This document shows, one piece after another, positions 23,014 to 33,531 of a DNA stretch of 64,000 nt. The position numbers were made by a program, and so were the translations under genes. The notes under the pieces are model-generated. The model was not told the DNA's origin. It worked only from the letters and a program-made list of their open reading frames with translations, and searched no databases. Origin of the DNA: Atkinsonella hypoxylon (Eukaryota; Ascomycota; Sordariomycetes; Hypocreales; Clavicipitaceae); the NCBI GenBank assembly GCA_000729835.1, contig JFHB01000009.1, positions 1-64,000 of the forward strand. Reading direction: 5' to 3'. The number at the start of each line of letters is the position of its first letter. Within the stretch, counting starts at the first letter, position 1.

Positions 23014-24056
23014 TCACGGGCCCTCATCGTCGACTTCTTCCTCGTCATTCGGCTCCTTCGGATCCTGCGCTTCGTGGAACTGGATGCAATCATCAATGTA
23101 GCTCAGAATAGAGCCCACGCTATCCTCGTTCGTGACATCCAGTTTTAGGTAATTTACCATACTGAAGCTCTCTATCAGTCGGGCCACCGCGCGATTCAGC
23201 CGTCGGAAGCTAGTCCCCTTCATGATCTGCCCCTTCTCATCAGGTGGGCGAGACTCATCGTCGACGGCCGCATTAGGACCTTCCGCCGCGCGTCTGGCAC
23301 GCTCGATGGGCTCGTCATCGAGCAGGCCAACATCTGGGGTGAGGAAGCGCTTCAAATCTTTCTTCTTGACTTGGTCTTTGACTAGATCCATTTTGGAAAG
23401 GACATTGATGTGCGGCACTTCGAGCATGAGCATGGCGCTCATGGCGCTGAGGGTTCCGGCGAAGAACTTGGCGCGATCAACGACAAAAGTCGCCTCGAGG
23501 AGGTATACGGCTGCCATGCGGATGTCGAGCGAGCCTGGTTGACAGAGATATTTTACGAGCGCGGGAAGGATAGGGATATGCGTGTACAGCTCGATCTGTC
23601 CCGGCATGTCGATGATGATCAGATAATCCTCTGTTAAATTATCCAGAGCCTCGGTGAGCCAGTCAAGGTTTTCCATGAGGAACTCGAAGCAGTATATGAG
23701 ACCGCCGTTGGGGCCGAGGCCAACCTCTTCCATGGCATCTTTGAGAGAGATGAGCTCCTTGATATCGAGGTCGGGCTGGTGCTCGAAGGTCTCGGCCGCA
23801 GGGTCGAGGTTGACATAGAATGCGGACCGGCGATTGAGTTGGAGATGGGTGATGAGGGCTGCGCAGAATGTCGACTAAAGTCGGTTTTCCATTTACCAAG
23901 TTAGTTTGTTTATCTTTCTCGCCTTTTCTTCTTCGTGGAACGAATGGTAGTGATTGCGCCGTGGTGCCCTCTTTTTGTTAAATCGTGTTTACGTCTGCTC
24001 TGTCTTACCTTGCCCGCCCCCGCAGGGCCCATGATCATGGCACCGAACTTACTCAT
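23014..24056 (-). CDS. GPN3: GPN-loop GTPase 3
   Basis: Two exons, 24056-24009 and 23874-23014, give 302 residues. The short first exon encodes MSKFGAMIMGPAGAGK and the second opens with STFC, so the P-loop GPAGAGKST is split exactly by the 134-nt intron. Other GTPase elements are visible: DMPGQIELYTH (switch II), the family-defining GPNGGLIYCFEF loop, and SKMD. The wording MEEVGLGPNGGLIYCFEFL is closer to GPN3 (yeast YLR243W) than to GPN1 or GPN2. Role from the family: cytoplasmic assembly and nuclear import of RNA polymerase II with GPN1. The C-terminus is acidic (DEEEVDDEGP). It is divergent from SAM synthetase. Confidence 0.9.
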
Positions 24057-24587
24057 GGTGGATGGCTGGCACGCGGCAGCGAGCCTTAAAATCAACGAGG
24101 ATATGAGAAAGTTGTTGCGAGAGGAATTTTTAAACTGAAGCAGTCATCGGACCCCACCATTGATTGGCCACCGACGTCAGCCTTGTCCCGCCAAATTTGC
24201 ATGTCTGACTACAACTGGGGTTGACCGCTGATTAGCCGAACCCCACCGACATTCGCTGGCTCGGATGGCGCCATCGCTTGCCGTCTGTAGTCTGTTAGGT
24301 CCCTACTCGGAGGTACCGGCAGCACAGTGAAGGACTCCCCCGTGCCTATTGTAGCTAGCTTGACCGCTCTAGCACGCTCTTGTGCCGATATTGCCCTCCA
24401 AATTTTTTTTTTTGTGCTGAGCCAGCCCCTGAACCACCATTCGAATTCTCAGCTGCAGAAAGGACCGAGATTCCCCTTCAAAAATATCGGCCTAATTCCT
24501 CTCCGCCTTTCTCTTCCTCCCCTTCGTCTCACAACAAATCCCATCCCTTATCTTTCTCCATCTTCTTACGAGTGTCACCTTGCAGTG

Positions 24588-24684
24588 GTATGTATAAGCC
24601 CTCAATTGGCGCTGTACTAGTGTTTCAATGCTTCTCCTACACCGTTCTGACAACAGATAATCGCTAACTCTCCTTTCTTGGCAG
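24588..24684 (+). other. Candidate 5' UTR intron of SAM synthetase
   Basis: A GTATGT donor at 24588, a gctaactc branch point and a ctttcttggcag acceptor ending at 24684 define a 97-nt intron in the leader, 166 bp before the start codon. The surrounding leader is strongly CT-rich, as in highly expressed fungal genes. Inferred from splice signals only. Confidence 0.55.
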
Positions 24685-24850
24685 TTCACTCAATCTCTTG
24701 GCCAGCCTCGAAGCCATACAGACATTTGACCTCGGCCAGCTATTGGATTTAGTCTCCTCGGGCATTTCACAGACTCATAATCCTCATCATTTCTTGTCCT
24801 TGCTTCTTCCTTTATCTGCCTTTCTCGCATCACCTCTCGCACATCACAAA

Positions 24851-26173
24851 ATGCCTAGCGTTAATGGCACAAACAGAACTGCCCCTCAGGGCACCTTCCT
24901 CTTCACAGTAAGGATACCTGACTCTGTCGGACCAGCTTGGGACTTTCTTCTTAATTACTAACTCTTCTCGTAGTCCGAGTCTGTCGGTGAAGGTCATCCC
25001 GACAAGATCGCCGATCAGGTCTCCGACGCCATCCTGGACGCCTGCTTGGCTGAGGATCCACTCTCCAAGGTTGCTTGTGAGACTGCCACCAAGACTGGTA
25101 TGATCATGGTTTTCGGTGAAATTTCTACCACAGCCAAGCTTGACTACCAGAAGATTGTTCGTGACGTTGTCAAGGACATTGGCTACGATGACTCTTCCAA
25201 GGGTTTCGACTACAAGACTCTCAACTTGCTCGTCGCCATTGAGCAGCAGTCTCCCGATATCGCCCAAGGTCTGCACTACGATGAGGCTCTTGAGCGCCTC
25301 GGTGCCGGCGACCAGGGTATTATGTTTGGTTATGCTACCGATGAGACTCCTGAGCTCTTCCCTCTCACTCTCCAGCTCGCCCACAAGCTGAACGCCGCCA
25401 TGTCCGCTGCCCGCCGCGACGGCTCTCTTCCCTGGCTCCGACCCGACACTAAGACCCAAGTCACCGTTGAGTACAAGCACGACAACGGTGCAGTGGTTCC
25501 CCTCCGCGTCCACACCGTCGTTGTCTCTGCTCAGCACTCTGCCGATATTTCTACCGAGCAGCTGCGCAAGGAAATTCTCGACAAGATCATCAAGACCTCC
25601 ATCCCTGCCAAGTATCTCGACGACAAGACCATCTACCACGTAAGTCGGCCGTTTATTACAGCACAGTCTTTACCGGTAGCAAGCAAGACATGGCTAACAT
25701 GGAGCGTATAGATTCAACCCTCTGGTCTGTTCATCATCGGTGGTCCCCAGGGTGACGCTGGTTTGACTGGCCGTAAGATCATTGTCGACACCTACGGTGG
25801 CTGGGGCGCTCACGGTGGCGGTGCCTTCTCCGGCAAGGACTTCTCCAAGGTCGACCGTTCAGCTGCTTATGTCGGCCGTTGGATTGCCAAATCTCTGGTC
25901 AGCGCCGGCCTTGCCCGCCGTGCCCTCGTCCAGTTGTCGTACGCCATTGGTGTTGCCGAGCCCTTGTCCATCCATGTCGACACCTACGGAACCTCTTCGA
26001 AAACCTCTGATGAGCTTGTCGAAATCATCCGCAACAATTTCGATCTCCGTCCGGGAGTCATTGTCCGTGAACTCAGCCTGGACCGCCCCATCTATCTGCA
26101 GACTGCCAAGAACGGCCACTTCGGTACCAACCAGTCTTTCACCTGGGAGCAGCCCAAGCAGCTCAAGTTTTAA
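24851..26173 (+). CDS. S-adenosylmethionine synthetase
   Basis: Three exons, 24851-24907, 24974-25639 and 25712-26173, give 394 residues, the usual length. The enzyme makes S-adenosylmethionine from methionine and ATP in the cytosol, supplying methyl groups for, among others, the Spb1 methyltransferase encoded here. The N-terminal FTSESVGEGHPDKIADQ (ATP and Mg2+ binding), GAGDQGIMFGYA and the phosphate-binding GGAFSGKD loop are all present. Each of the two coding introns has a canonical donor and YAG acceptor. Strong wobble bias to C, a long CT-rich leader and a probable leader intron fit high expression. Confidence 0.97.
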
Positions 26174-27084
26174 GTTACACGAGTAACTTTTCCAGCATCA
26201 GAAAAAAAATCTGTGGAGAGAATTCAACAATTTCTCTATATACCAATGTGTTTAAATGTTACGATGTGTTCAATATTGCATTCTCATGCACACTGAGGCG
26301 GCGTACGGTTCTCAACGAAACCATGTTTATCTCCCCACACGGGCGTGGGGACGGGCGGTTTCCGGCATTTGTGATTACAAATTTCTCCAATTTCTCTTCC
26401 AACTTTTTTTTTTTTTTGGTCTTTGTCAAGATAGGGAAAAAGGCCACTCCTTGTCTGTTTCTTTCTTTATGTGATCTTGGGAAGCGGAGTGGTGCGTCTT
26501 TCAACAAAGACATTACTGGGCTACATCTGCATTTGTGAGGCGAGAGCAAATCGTCCGAGGAGACTTGCATTATGATACCCCTATTCCAAGGGCAAAAATT
26601 TTAGAGAAGCGTGCTTACTGGCGTTTGGGGGACAAAAGAAGAACTTCAACATCTTTTACATTCCCCGTATTTCTCTGGCCGAGCTTGTGCGAGTCAGTCA
26701 GTCGGAGCGGACAGTTACGGAGCGCAATGGAAACAAGGAAAGAAGGAGAGGAAGATGGAGCGGGGAGGGGAGCCATACGAGAGGCAAACCCATTTTGTGA
26801 TTCGGCTAATGATGGATAAGCAGCTAGAGACCAATGAAAACATCTGAAGAGGGAAGTTTCATAAGATTTCGGATGTTTGACTGCGGCTGCGTGGGAAGTA
26901 ACGCAGAAGAGGCCGAGGAGCCTGTTTAAATATCCAGCTTGATGTTCCAAGGTAAATGTAAGGTTTCCATGCGGATACTTCGATCCCATCCAGACGGTGC
27001 GAGGACAAAGAAGCGCAACGCCAGGCGCCGTAACCAATTTACTGCTTCAATGCAAGCCTCATCTCGGCTTAGACCTGTGAAACC
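26174..27084. other. 3' intergenic region
   Basis: It contains the 3' UTR of SAM synthetase and a T-run at about 26406-26419. No gene is recognised. Confidence 0.45.
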
Positions 27085-27450
27085 TGATGTATAATCACCT
27101 TGCTAGACAATCGCAGGCCGGCATTACGCTCGTCTTCGACATGGGGACCAACATGAGCTTTACCACCGAGCGTCTGAGCGAACTCAGCTGGCGCAAAGAC
27201 GAATATAACACATTTGATGTCTTGTCGGTCCAGCTCAGCCTCCATAGCCTAAGCATTGTGCGTAGTTCAGGGCGAGACGACACAATGCGATGGCACGGCG
27301 AATTTCCGTTAGTCTAGAACGTGGAGCAGTGGTAATAGTTAGTACCGGACGCCACTGCGAAATGCCAAAAGCCCCGAAGCCAAAGTTGGCGCCATGGATT
27401 GAGAGGAAGAAAGCATTGTTGTGCGAGGGACTCCCTCCAACAATACCTAG
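27085..27450 (-). pseudogene. Possible decayed coding fragment, family unknown
   Basis: The minus strand from 27450 is open for 71 codons and protein-like: GIVGGSPSHNNAFFLSIHG, then FGFGAFGISQWRPVLTITTA, then LTEIRRAIALCRLALNYAQ, ending in TGA at 27237-27235. In another frame from 27248, directly after a TTAG, follows AMEAELDRQDIKCVIFVFAP, then LGGKAHVGPHVEDERNAGLR. The two parts could be exons or be split by a small indel. The RAELR-like helix and a following beta-strand weakly recall RNase H folds, but no catalytic motif can be pointed to. Composition is the only evidence. Confidence 0.35.
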
Positions 27451-28204
27451 AGAGTCGCATTGAAGTTAGTATTATGCTGTCCCGGTAGATCAGGGCGAAT
27501 GACATACCCACCCACCGGGTAATGAGCACTCACTTGACTGACTAACTAACTAGTTAGTTAACTAATTACCAAGGTAGTTATCCCATGGCAATCAGAGCGC
27601 GCATTCCGGCTGCCCGGGCCCGATGCAACGGGCCACGGACGGAAAGTCGCGAATGCAAAAATGGCCACAAGGCCAGGGAACGCAGCATGCGCACTAAACT
27701 CGTGCAAGATGGATCAGGCAAGAAAAAGTACTTGAGCAGAATGAAGAACTGTGGATGACATTGTCCGGCATCCGGCGTGGAGACAATACTAACTCGTGAC
27801 GGGGACAATGGCGAGATTCCTGAGCCGAGGCCATCCACCGCGCAAAGGGATGGCATCTAGATAGCAAGCGCACTCGAAATGGACCTCACTTGCGCGTCTT
27901 CAGGCCAGAGTAGACCCCTTTCGAAATGGGCATGGCGGTGGATTCGATGGCAAACACAATGGGACACGGCAATAATACCCCTTTGCGACGCTGCCTATTC
28001 TACATCGCGAACCACACGTAGCGTCGCCGCTTGTCCACCCCGTCTCGGCCTAGCTCACGACAGCGTCCGGGAAGAACAATCATGGACAATGTGAAGGCAT
28101 GTCGTGCTTCAATCTCGCCACGCGGTTTGGCAAGGAGCATTGAGATGCGTTCGTCCTAGATGGAGCAAAGACCGCTGAAGCCACCATGGTCGACGACCTC
28201 GAGC
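27451..28204. other. Gene-free stretch
   Basis: No coding signal is recognised. A palindromic run of taac/gtta units (actaactaactagttagttaac) lies at about 27539-27561. Confidence 0.4.
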
Positions 28205-28362
28205 TTCCAAGTATATAAGTTTCAGTATCTTTCCTCCTGAAAATCCAGAGAGAACATCATCACACTACAAGTCAACAATCTCTTAACAAACATTCACCTT
28301 CCACAGCAAAGACTCATTTACCCAAACTTTTCTCCAACCCTTCCACCTTACAAACCTTCAAC
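28205..28362 (+). promoter_or_regulatory. TATA box and leader of the pheromone-like gene
   Basis: A clean tatataag sits at 28212-28219, 144 bp before the start codon. The intervening leader is rich in C, T and A with almost no G (caacaatctcttaacaaac), the composition of strongly transcribed, well translated fungal mRNAs. The ATG follows ttcaaac, a good fungal context. Such a promoter in front of only 31 codons argues that the tiny frame is a real gene. Confidence 0.7.
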
Positions 28363-28458
28363 ATGCCTTCTGCCGCTGCCATCCAAGCTACCCAGCCCAC
28401 CACCTCTGCCGATGACAAGGCTCGCTTCGCCAGCTACGTCGGTTGCACTGTCATGTAA
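28363..28458 (+). CDS. Lipopeptide (a-factor type) mating pheromone precursor, putative
   Basis: A 31-codon frame starting MPSAAAIQATQ and ending ASYVGCTVM before TAA. The last four residues, Cys-Thr-Val-Met, form a CaaX box ending in Met, the type used by farnesyltransferase, so the product should be farnesylated on Cys28, trimmed of TVM and carboxymethylated. Ascomycete a-factor-like precursors are exactly this kind of gene: 20-35 residues, a hydrophilic N-terminal part that is removed, no signal peptide, and a C-terminal CaaX (Neurospora mfa-1 also begins MPS and ends CVVM). Secretion would use an ABC transporter, not the signal-peptide route. A TATA box and long C/T/A-rich leader precede it. 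Alternative: the GTAAAT overlapping the stop could be an intron donor to a longer protein, but the CaaX end makes that less likely. Confidence 0.75.
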   Translation: MPSAAAIQATQPTTSADDKARFASYVGCTVM

Positions 28459-29102
28459 ATGACCACCTGAGAATTGCCCCGAGACGAACTATCTCGAGCC
28501 CTTTTCAGACAACAAAAGAACAATTTCCGGCACGCGCGACACCTCCCTCACTCATCTTTCGCCGACCTTTCCCGCCCAAGGAAGGACGAAGGGGGGATGA
28601 ATCAGAACCTGTTTGAAGAGTACAACAAAGCAAGTAAACATTGGCTACAAGAGACATTCGCCTCTGGGCCCTCAACGGACTTGTTATTCGTTGGATGATC
28701 GATGTGTTTTTGCCTCAGTCTAATGGACTGGATGATATTCGAAAGGAGGGGGGAGCGCTCCGAGGAAAGGTCATATATATGAATGATCATACGGGAGCGC
28801 ATGTATCAATAGTCTGGGTTTCTCGCAGGAACTGTGGAACCTTTTAGTAGTAATACATCCAAGTTGCAACATCATTAGTTAAATCTTTGTGCATGACAGT
28901 CGGCTATGAGCCAATCTCGATCACGGTGTGAAAATCATGAGGAGGGTAGAATGAATTTCGCTTCACCGTTCTCGTAGTCCTCTCGAGTCCTGAGTGTGAT
29001 ACAGTCTCTGTCACCCGTGCCTCTGATAGTACACGCGCACAGTTGGAGTAGTGCATGCTAGGTGGAATTCGCAATGCTTTCCATTCATCAGCGGAGCACC
29101 CA
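28459..29102. other. 3' region of the pheromone-like gene and convergent PPAT
   Basis: No further coding sequence is recognised. It should contain the long 3' UTR usual for such small genes and the 3' UTR of the convergent PPAT gene. Confidence 0.4.
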
Positions 29103-30398
29103 TCATGACGAACTCCGGCGGCTCTGTGCCCTTTGTTTGCGTATCTCCGTGCTGCTGATTTTGGCTTCAAAATTGCTTGCAGTCGCATCGTCCTTTTTGA
29201 TACCGTCAGGAGCGTCAAGCCTGGCGTCAAGTACATCAATTTCGTAGATATCCAGTGCATGCCAGCCTTGACTGACCCGCTTGTCGTTGACAGCCTTTCC
29301 ACCGCTCCGGGTCTCCCCTGACACCACCAGTGCTTGTATTGCTTCCTCTTTCACAGTTGGACCATAGACATCATGGAAGTCAACACAACGAACAAGTATA
29401 GAACCATTCCGGTAGAAAGCTTGCAGCTCTTTCGTTTCGGCGTGAACAGCTTTTGTCTGCGCCCGCTCTGGAGTGAAAACAGAGAGAAGCGTTGAGAGGA
29501 AATTAAGGACAGAGCGAGCACGAACATTCCACGATTGCAGCTCCTCGGCATACTTCTTCTTGTCAAGTAGTTCATCGCTAGAGATACCCACGACGAGCTC
29601 GCAGTGGTGTCCAGACTTGACTTCGGCCTCTGGGATGTTCAACAGAATAACAGCTGCGTGGAGAAGCAGTTTGTGGCCAAGATGCAAGTGGTCGAACGTA
29701 CCACCCAAGCAGACCGTAGAGTAGCCATCGCTGACGTCGCTCCAGCGCTTGCTAGTCCCTTGTTCTGCAGCAAGGGAGGCTAGTGATTTTGATAAGCTGA
29801 GGCCTCCTTCTACAGCGACGAGCTGCTTGTGCTGCAGTCTGTGTCGTTTCTCTGCGTACTTCAGGAAGGAGGTAAGAAGCTCGTAACCTTGTTCACTGCT
29901 GGGATGGAAAATTTGCTTCCAGGGGTGGACAGTGGACGCAAAGGTGGCCAGGTTCACGATCGTGGTATTGTTAGGTTCGTAATCACCTTTGGAGTTGGGC
30001 TTGTATGGCGAGTCTACCGCACGATCATGGTCGATAAGAAGTACACGTACGTCAACAGCACCCGTAACGTCAGCCTCAAGATCTGCGGCAATCAATCTTT
30101 CGGCGCATATAACGGCTATAGTAGAGTATATCTTGGCCAGCAACGACTGTGATTTCTGCCATAACACACGCCGGGTGCCGTCTGCTCCTCGTGCTAGGAC
30201 GGGAGAAGCAACAGCGACCACGAGAATAGGCGCGACGCCGCCGCTTCCACCGCCTGGCTTATTTGCATTACTTAGTCGTGCTATTATGGAGTCAAGCGGC
30301 TTATAATACGCCGCTCGAATGGTCTCTGCAGTGGCAGGTTCTGGTGGAGAGGGGAGGAGGAGTAATGATGGTGCGTCTGTGACGTCTGACGATAGCAT
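29103..30398 (-). CDS. CAB4: Phosphopantetheine adenylyltransferase
   Basis: A single exon of 431 codons. The enzyme adenylates 4'-phosphopantetheine to dephospho-CoA, the fourth step of CoA synthesis. The nucleotidyltransferase signature GGTFDHLHLGHK lies at residues 232-243 with the catalytic-type HxGH at 239-242, and ISSTEIRKQR near the end matches the family's ISST(x)IR motif. The first 220 residues are a fungal N-terminal extension with weak homology; no fused dephospho-CoA kinase P-loop is visible, so it is monofunctional like yeast Cab4, unlike animal CoA synthase. It is divergent from EBP2 (597 bp apart). Confidence 0.9.
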   Translation of the reverse strand: MLSSDVTDAPSLLLLPSPPEPATAETIRAAYYKPLDSIIARLSNANKPGGGSGGVAPILVVAVASPVLARGADGTRRVLWQKSQSLLAKIYSTIAVICAERLIAADLEADVTGAVDVRVLLIDHDRAVDSPYKPNSKGDYEPNNTTIVNLATFASTVHPWKQIFHPSSEQGYELLTSFLKYAEKRHRLQHKQLVAVEGGLSLSKSLASLAAEQGTSKRWSDVSDGYSTVCLGGTFDHLHLGHKLLLHAAVILLNIPEAEVKSGHHCELVVGISSDELLDKKKYAEELQSWNVRARSVLNFLSTLLSVFTPERAQTKAVHAETKELQAFYRNGSILVRCVDFHDVYGPTVKEEAIQALVVSGETRSGGKAVNDKRVSQGWHALDIYEIDVLDARLDAPDGIKKDDATASNFEAKISSTEIRKQRAQSRRSSS

Positions 30399-30995
30399 GG
30401 CGGGGAACGCTATCCGAACACAGACACAATAGGTGTGGAGATGGTGACAGGATCAATTGAAAACTGGGATGTACAAGCGGTCCTGCAAGCTGAGTATCCT
30501 CTATTCTGGTCATGCAATCCTCATGGATCGCGGTCGGCTTTTCTCTGATGTTATGTTAGAACATGAAATTATATGCCCTTCGCCTGTGAAGACACCACCT
30601 ACCTGGTTACTAGTAGGTCACGGGTCCCACACCATCTGTTACATCAGGGTAGGGTACCGCTAAACGTCCGCAATAGCTACCAGATATCTGATACCTAAAG
30701 GTAGGTACCTAGGTAAACATGATGCGTTTACACCTGGAGGCTTCGTTTCAGAAAGACGGGAATAAGTACTGGCAACTCGTCAGGCCAGCCTGAAGAATGG
30801 GAGACACTTGGAGACCGAAGTACGAAGTACTCCGCAAAGCAGAAAGGGTGGGTCGGACAATACTAGGCGGTGACGGTCTTGAGGCAGAATTCGTAAGCTT
30901 CTTCTTTTTTTTTTTTTTTTGGAAGAGACGAATATTTTGGCTTGCAGCTCATGCAGCGGTAGCATTTTCAACACCATATCGATCGCCAAGACAAA

Positions 30996-32118
30996 ATGGT
31001 CACCAAGAGTCGTCTTCGCATGGCCTTGGCAGCCGAGAAAGGCATTGACTTTCAGAAATTGAAACAACAGAAAAAACATAAGGAAGCTCTGAAGCGAAAA
31101 AACTCTGCTTCACAACGTGGCGGCGCACCTCCACATGGTAACGATAGCGACGAAAAAATCGAGGAAGAAGAAGAGAAGGACCTGAAGGACGACGAAGAGG
31201 CTGACGATGAAGAAGAAGGCGAGAAGGTGAGCAGATAATTGACTTCATAACAATGAGACATGCGCCATCTGGAATACAGAGACTAATGGTATCAAAACCT
31301 TGTAGTTGAACTTTGGTGCCATCGACGAGACCGATTCGTCCGACTCAGAAATCGAGATGGAGGACAAGATTGTCAGGAGCAAAACCAAAAAGACTGCGAA
31401 ATCCACGCCAAAGAAATCAAAACAGGACGAGCAAGAGGAGGATAGGGATGAGGATGAGGATGAGGATGAGGATGAGGATGAGGAGGGCGAGGACGAAGAT
31501 GAAGAGGATATTCCCATCTCAGATCTTGAAGGTCTCGACGAAGAAGACAAGGAAGATCTGATGCCTCACACCCGACTCACCATCAACAACACCGCCGCCC
31601 TCCAAGCAGCGCTCAATCGCATTTCCATCCCCAAAGACCAGCGTGCAACTTTCGCCTCACACCAATCCATTACTTCCTCCGCCAAAACAGCCGAGTCGAT
31701 CCCCGACGTCTCCGACGATCTGCAGCGTGAGCTAGCCTTCTATTCTCAGTGCTTAGAAGCCGCTAAGTCGGGACGCACCAGGCTCCTCGCAGAAGGGGTG
31801 CCGTTCTCCCGGCCCAAGGATTACTTCGCCGAGATGGTCAAGGAAGACGCGCACATGGAGAAAGTCAAAGCCAAGCTGGTCGAAGAGGCGTCTGCCAAGA
31901 AGGCCGCCGCCGAAGCCCGAAAGCTTCGCGATTTGAAAAAGTTTGGCAAGCAGGTGCAGGTGGCCAAGCTCCAGGAGCGCCAAAAGGCCAAGCGCGAGAC
32001 CCTCGAGAAGATTAAGAACCTCAAGCGGAGTGAGTCCATGTGCACACAATTTCGGATCTGCCTACCCCTCCTACGGCTCGCAACTCTTCTTTCTTTTCTT
32101 TTTCTTTTTTTTTTTTTG

Positions 32119-32169
<51 letters not shown>

Positions 32170-32511
32170 GATTTCGCAAGATGCTAACCTTGATACGTTT
32201 TCGCAGAGCGCCACGAGTCCGGCGGCGACATGACCACTAACGAAGGCGACATTTTCGACGTCAGCGTCGACAACGAACTCGCCAAGCATTCTCAGCGCAA
32301 CGGGCCTCCCGGACGAGGCGGCCCCGGCGCAAAGCGCCTGAAGAAAAATGAGAAGTACGGATTCGGCGGCAAGAAGCGGCATGCCAAGTCTGGAGACGCC
32401 ATCAGCTCGGGAGACCTATCGGAGTTTAACACCAAGAAGATGAAGGCTGGTGCGAAGACAAAGTCACGGCCTGGCAAGAGCAGACGTAAGGCTATGTCGT
32501 CGAAACGATAG
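30996..32511 (+). CDS. EBP2: rRNA-processing protein EBP2
   Basis: Three exons, 30996-31226, 31306-32029 and 32207-32511, give 419 residues. The first half is highly acidic (runs of Asp/Glu, including a (GAD/E)n tract from the gaggat repeat at 31451-31485). The second half has the EBP2 core: ELAFYSQCLEAAKSGRTRL, then FSRPKDYFAEMVKEDAHM, coiled-coil lysine-rich helices, and a basic C-terminus with KYGFGGKKRHAKSGD. Role from the family: nucleolar factor for 27SA pre-rRNA processing and 60S assembly. The second intron contains a long T-run and GT repeat. The start ATG at 30996 follows caaa. Confidence 0.93.
32105..32168 (+). repeat. Intronic T-run and (GT)24 microsatellite in EBP2
   Basis: A run of T's (32105-32117) and about 24 GT units (32121-32168) sit in the second EBP2 intron between the donor at 32030 and the acceptor at 32206. 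The branch point (gctaacc, about 32183) lies downstream of the repeat, so splicing signals are intact. Confidence 0.9.
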
Positions 32512-33027
32512 GATTACCCTGCTGAATTTGCATTCATTCATGTACATATATGGTCATTCGTGCGATTATTCCTGTGTGGACCCCCTGTCAGTCCAGACTA
32601 GGTAGGTAGTGCGACGGAAGGCGTCAGTTTGATACGCATTGCATAGAAATCTACTCATGTACCAGCATGCACTACTAAATCATGTGCAGACGACCCATCG
32701 GAATACATCTCAAGCTTTCGTGGAACAGAATACCGTCAGGGCGCACAAGCAGGATGTAGATAATATCATGATATCATTGCGCATTCATCTATGAATCAAG
32801 GGGAAACAAGGAAGAAAAAATTGGAAAAGAAATATTGAATAGCCCTGCCTCACGCCAGCTATCATATAATGCTACTTGCGGCGGCCTACATCATGGCCCA
32901 AAGTGTGGCGCCCTCATCGACACTCTCAATCAAACCCCTGAACGTGGCCTGGACGCTTTTCCTCTCTGCCCAATTGAACAAATGCGCCTCTTGAGTTTGA
33001 CACCCGTTTCTCACGCGGATAGTCTCC

Positions 33028-33225
33028 TTATAGCGTAACTAGCAAGTCTTCGCTACTCTGTTCCTCAATGCGTTCTGAAGCATAGCTAGCAGTGGCCTCG
33101 ACGAGGTCCGCCGACAGGGTATGGGTCCCAATCTCCGATTGAAGTGTTCGCATAAGATGCTCTTGAAATTTTTTGTACAACTCCCATAGTTCATCTGACC
33201 AGCGTTGCAGTGCGTTGTAGCAAAG
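33028..33225 (-). other. Unassigned coding-like frame downstream of samB
   Basis: The minus strand is open and clearly protein-like for 65 codons to a TAA at 33030-33028: CYNALQRWSDELWELYKKF, then EHLMRTLQSEIGTHTLSADL, then SYASERIEEQSSEDLLVTL. It looks like the helical C-terminal end of a protein. It could be the last exon of a small gene lying between samB and EBP2, or an alternative 3' exon of samB; a CAG acceptor within the frame (GGTCAG before ATGAAC, ending at 33199) would allow splicing. No start or upstream exon could be fixed. Confidence 0.4.
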
Positions 33226-33531
33226 TAGAAGAAGGTGTGTGTGCCGGTGGAAAGTATTCGTGGTTATAATCGGTTATGATGAAACCTAGGAATTCGGGGT
33301 TGGGGGGATAAAAGTAGAACAATAGAAGACAATATGCACTGATGCGTAAGATGCCATTTTTTTTTTCGCCCAGGACGCCGGTGAAACCCGTGGTATCGAG
33401 ATGAAATGCTTCTGCGCTGTTCGAACGCTTGCTATGCAGTTGCAACCCTTTCCGCACACCATTCAAAACAAAACAAAGAAACCGCTTTAACAGCGAGGGT
33501 CTTTGACACCAGCCTTCAACGTCATCATCCT

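Noticed and set aside
31451..31485. gaggat repeat as an independent satellite
   Set aside because: It is in the EBP2 coding sequence and encodes the acidic tract expected in this protein.
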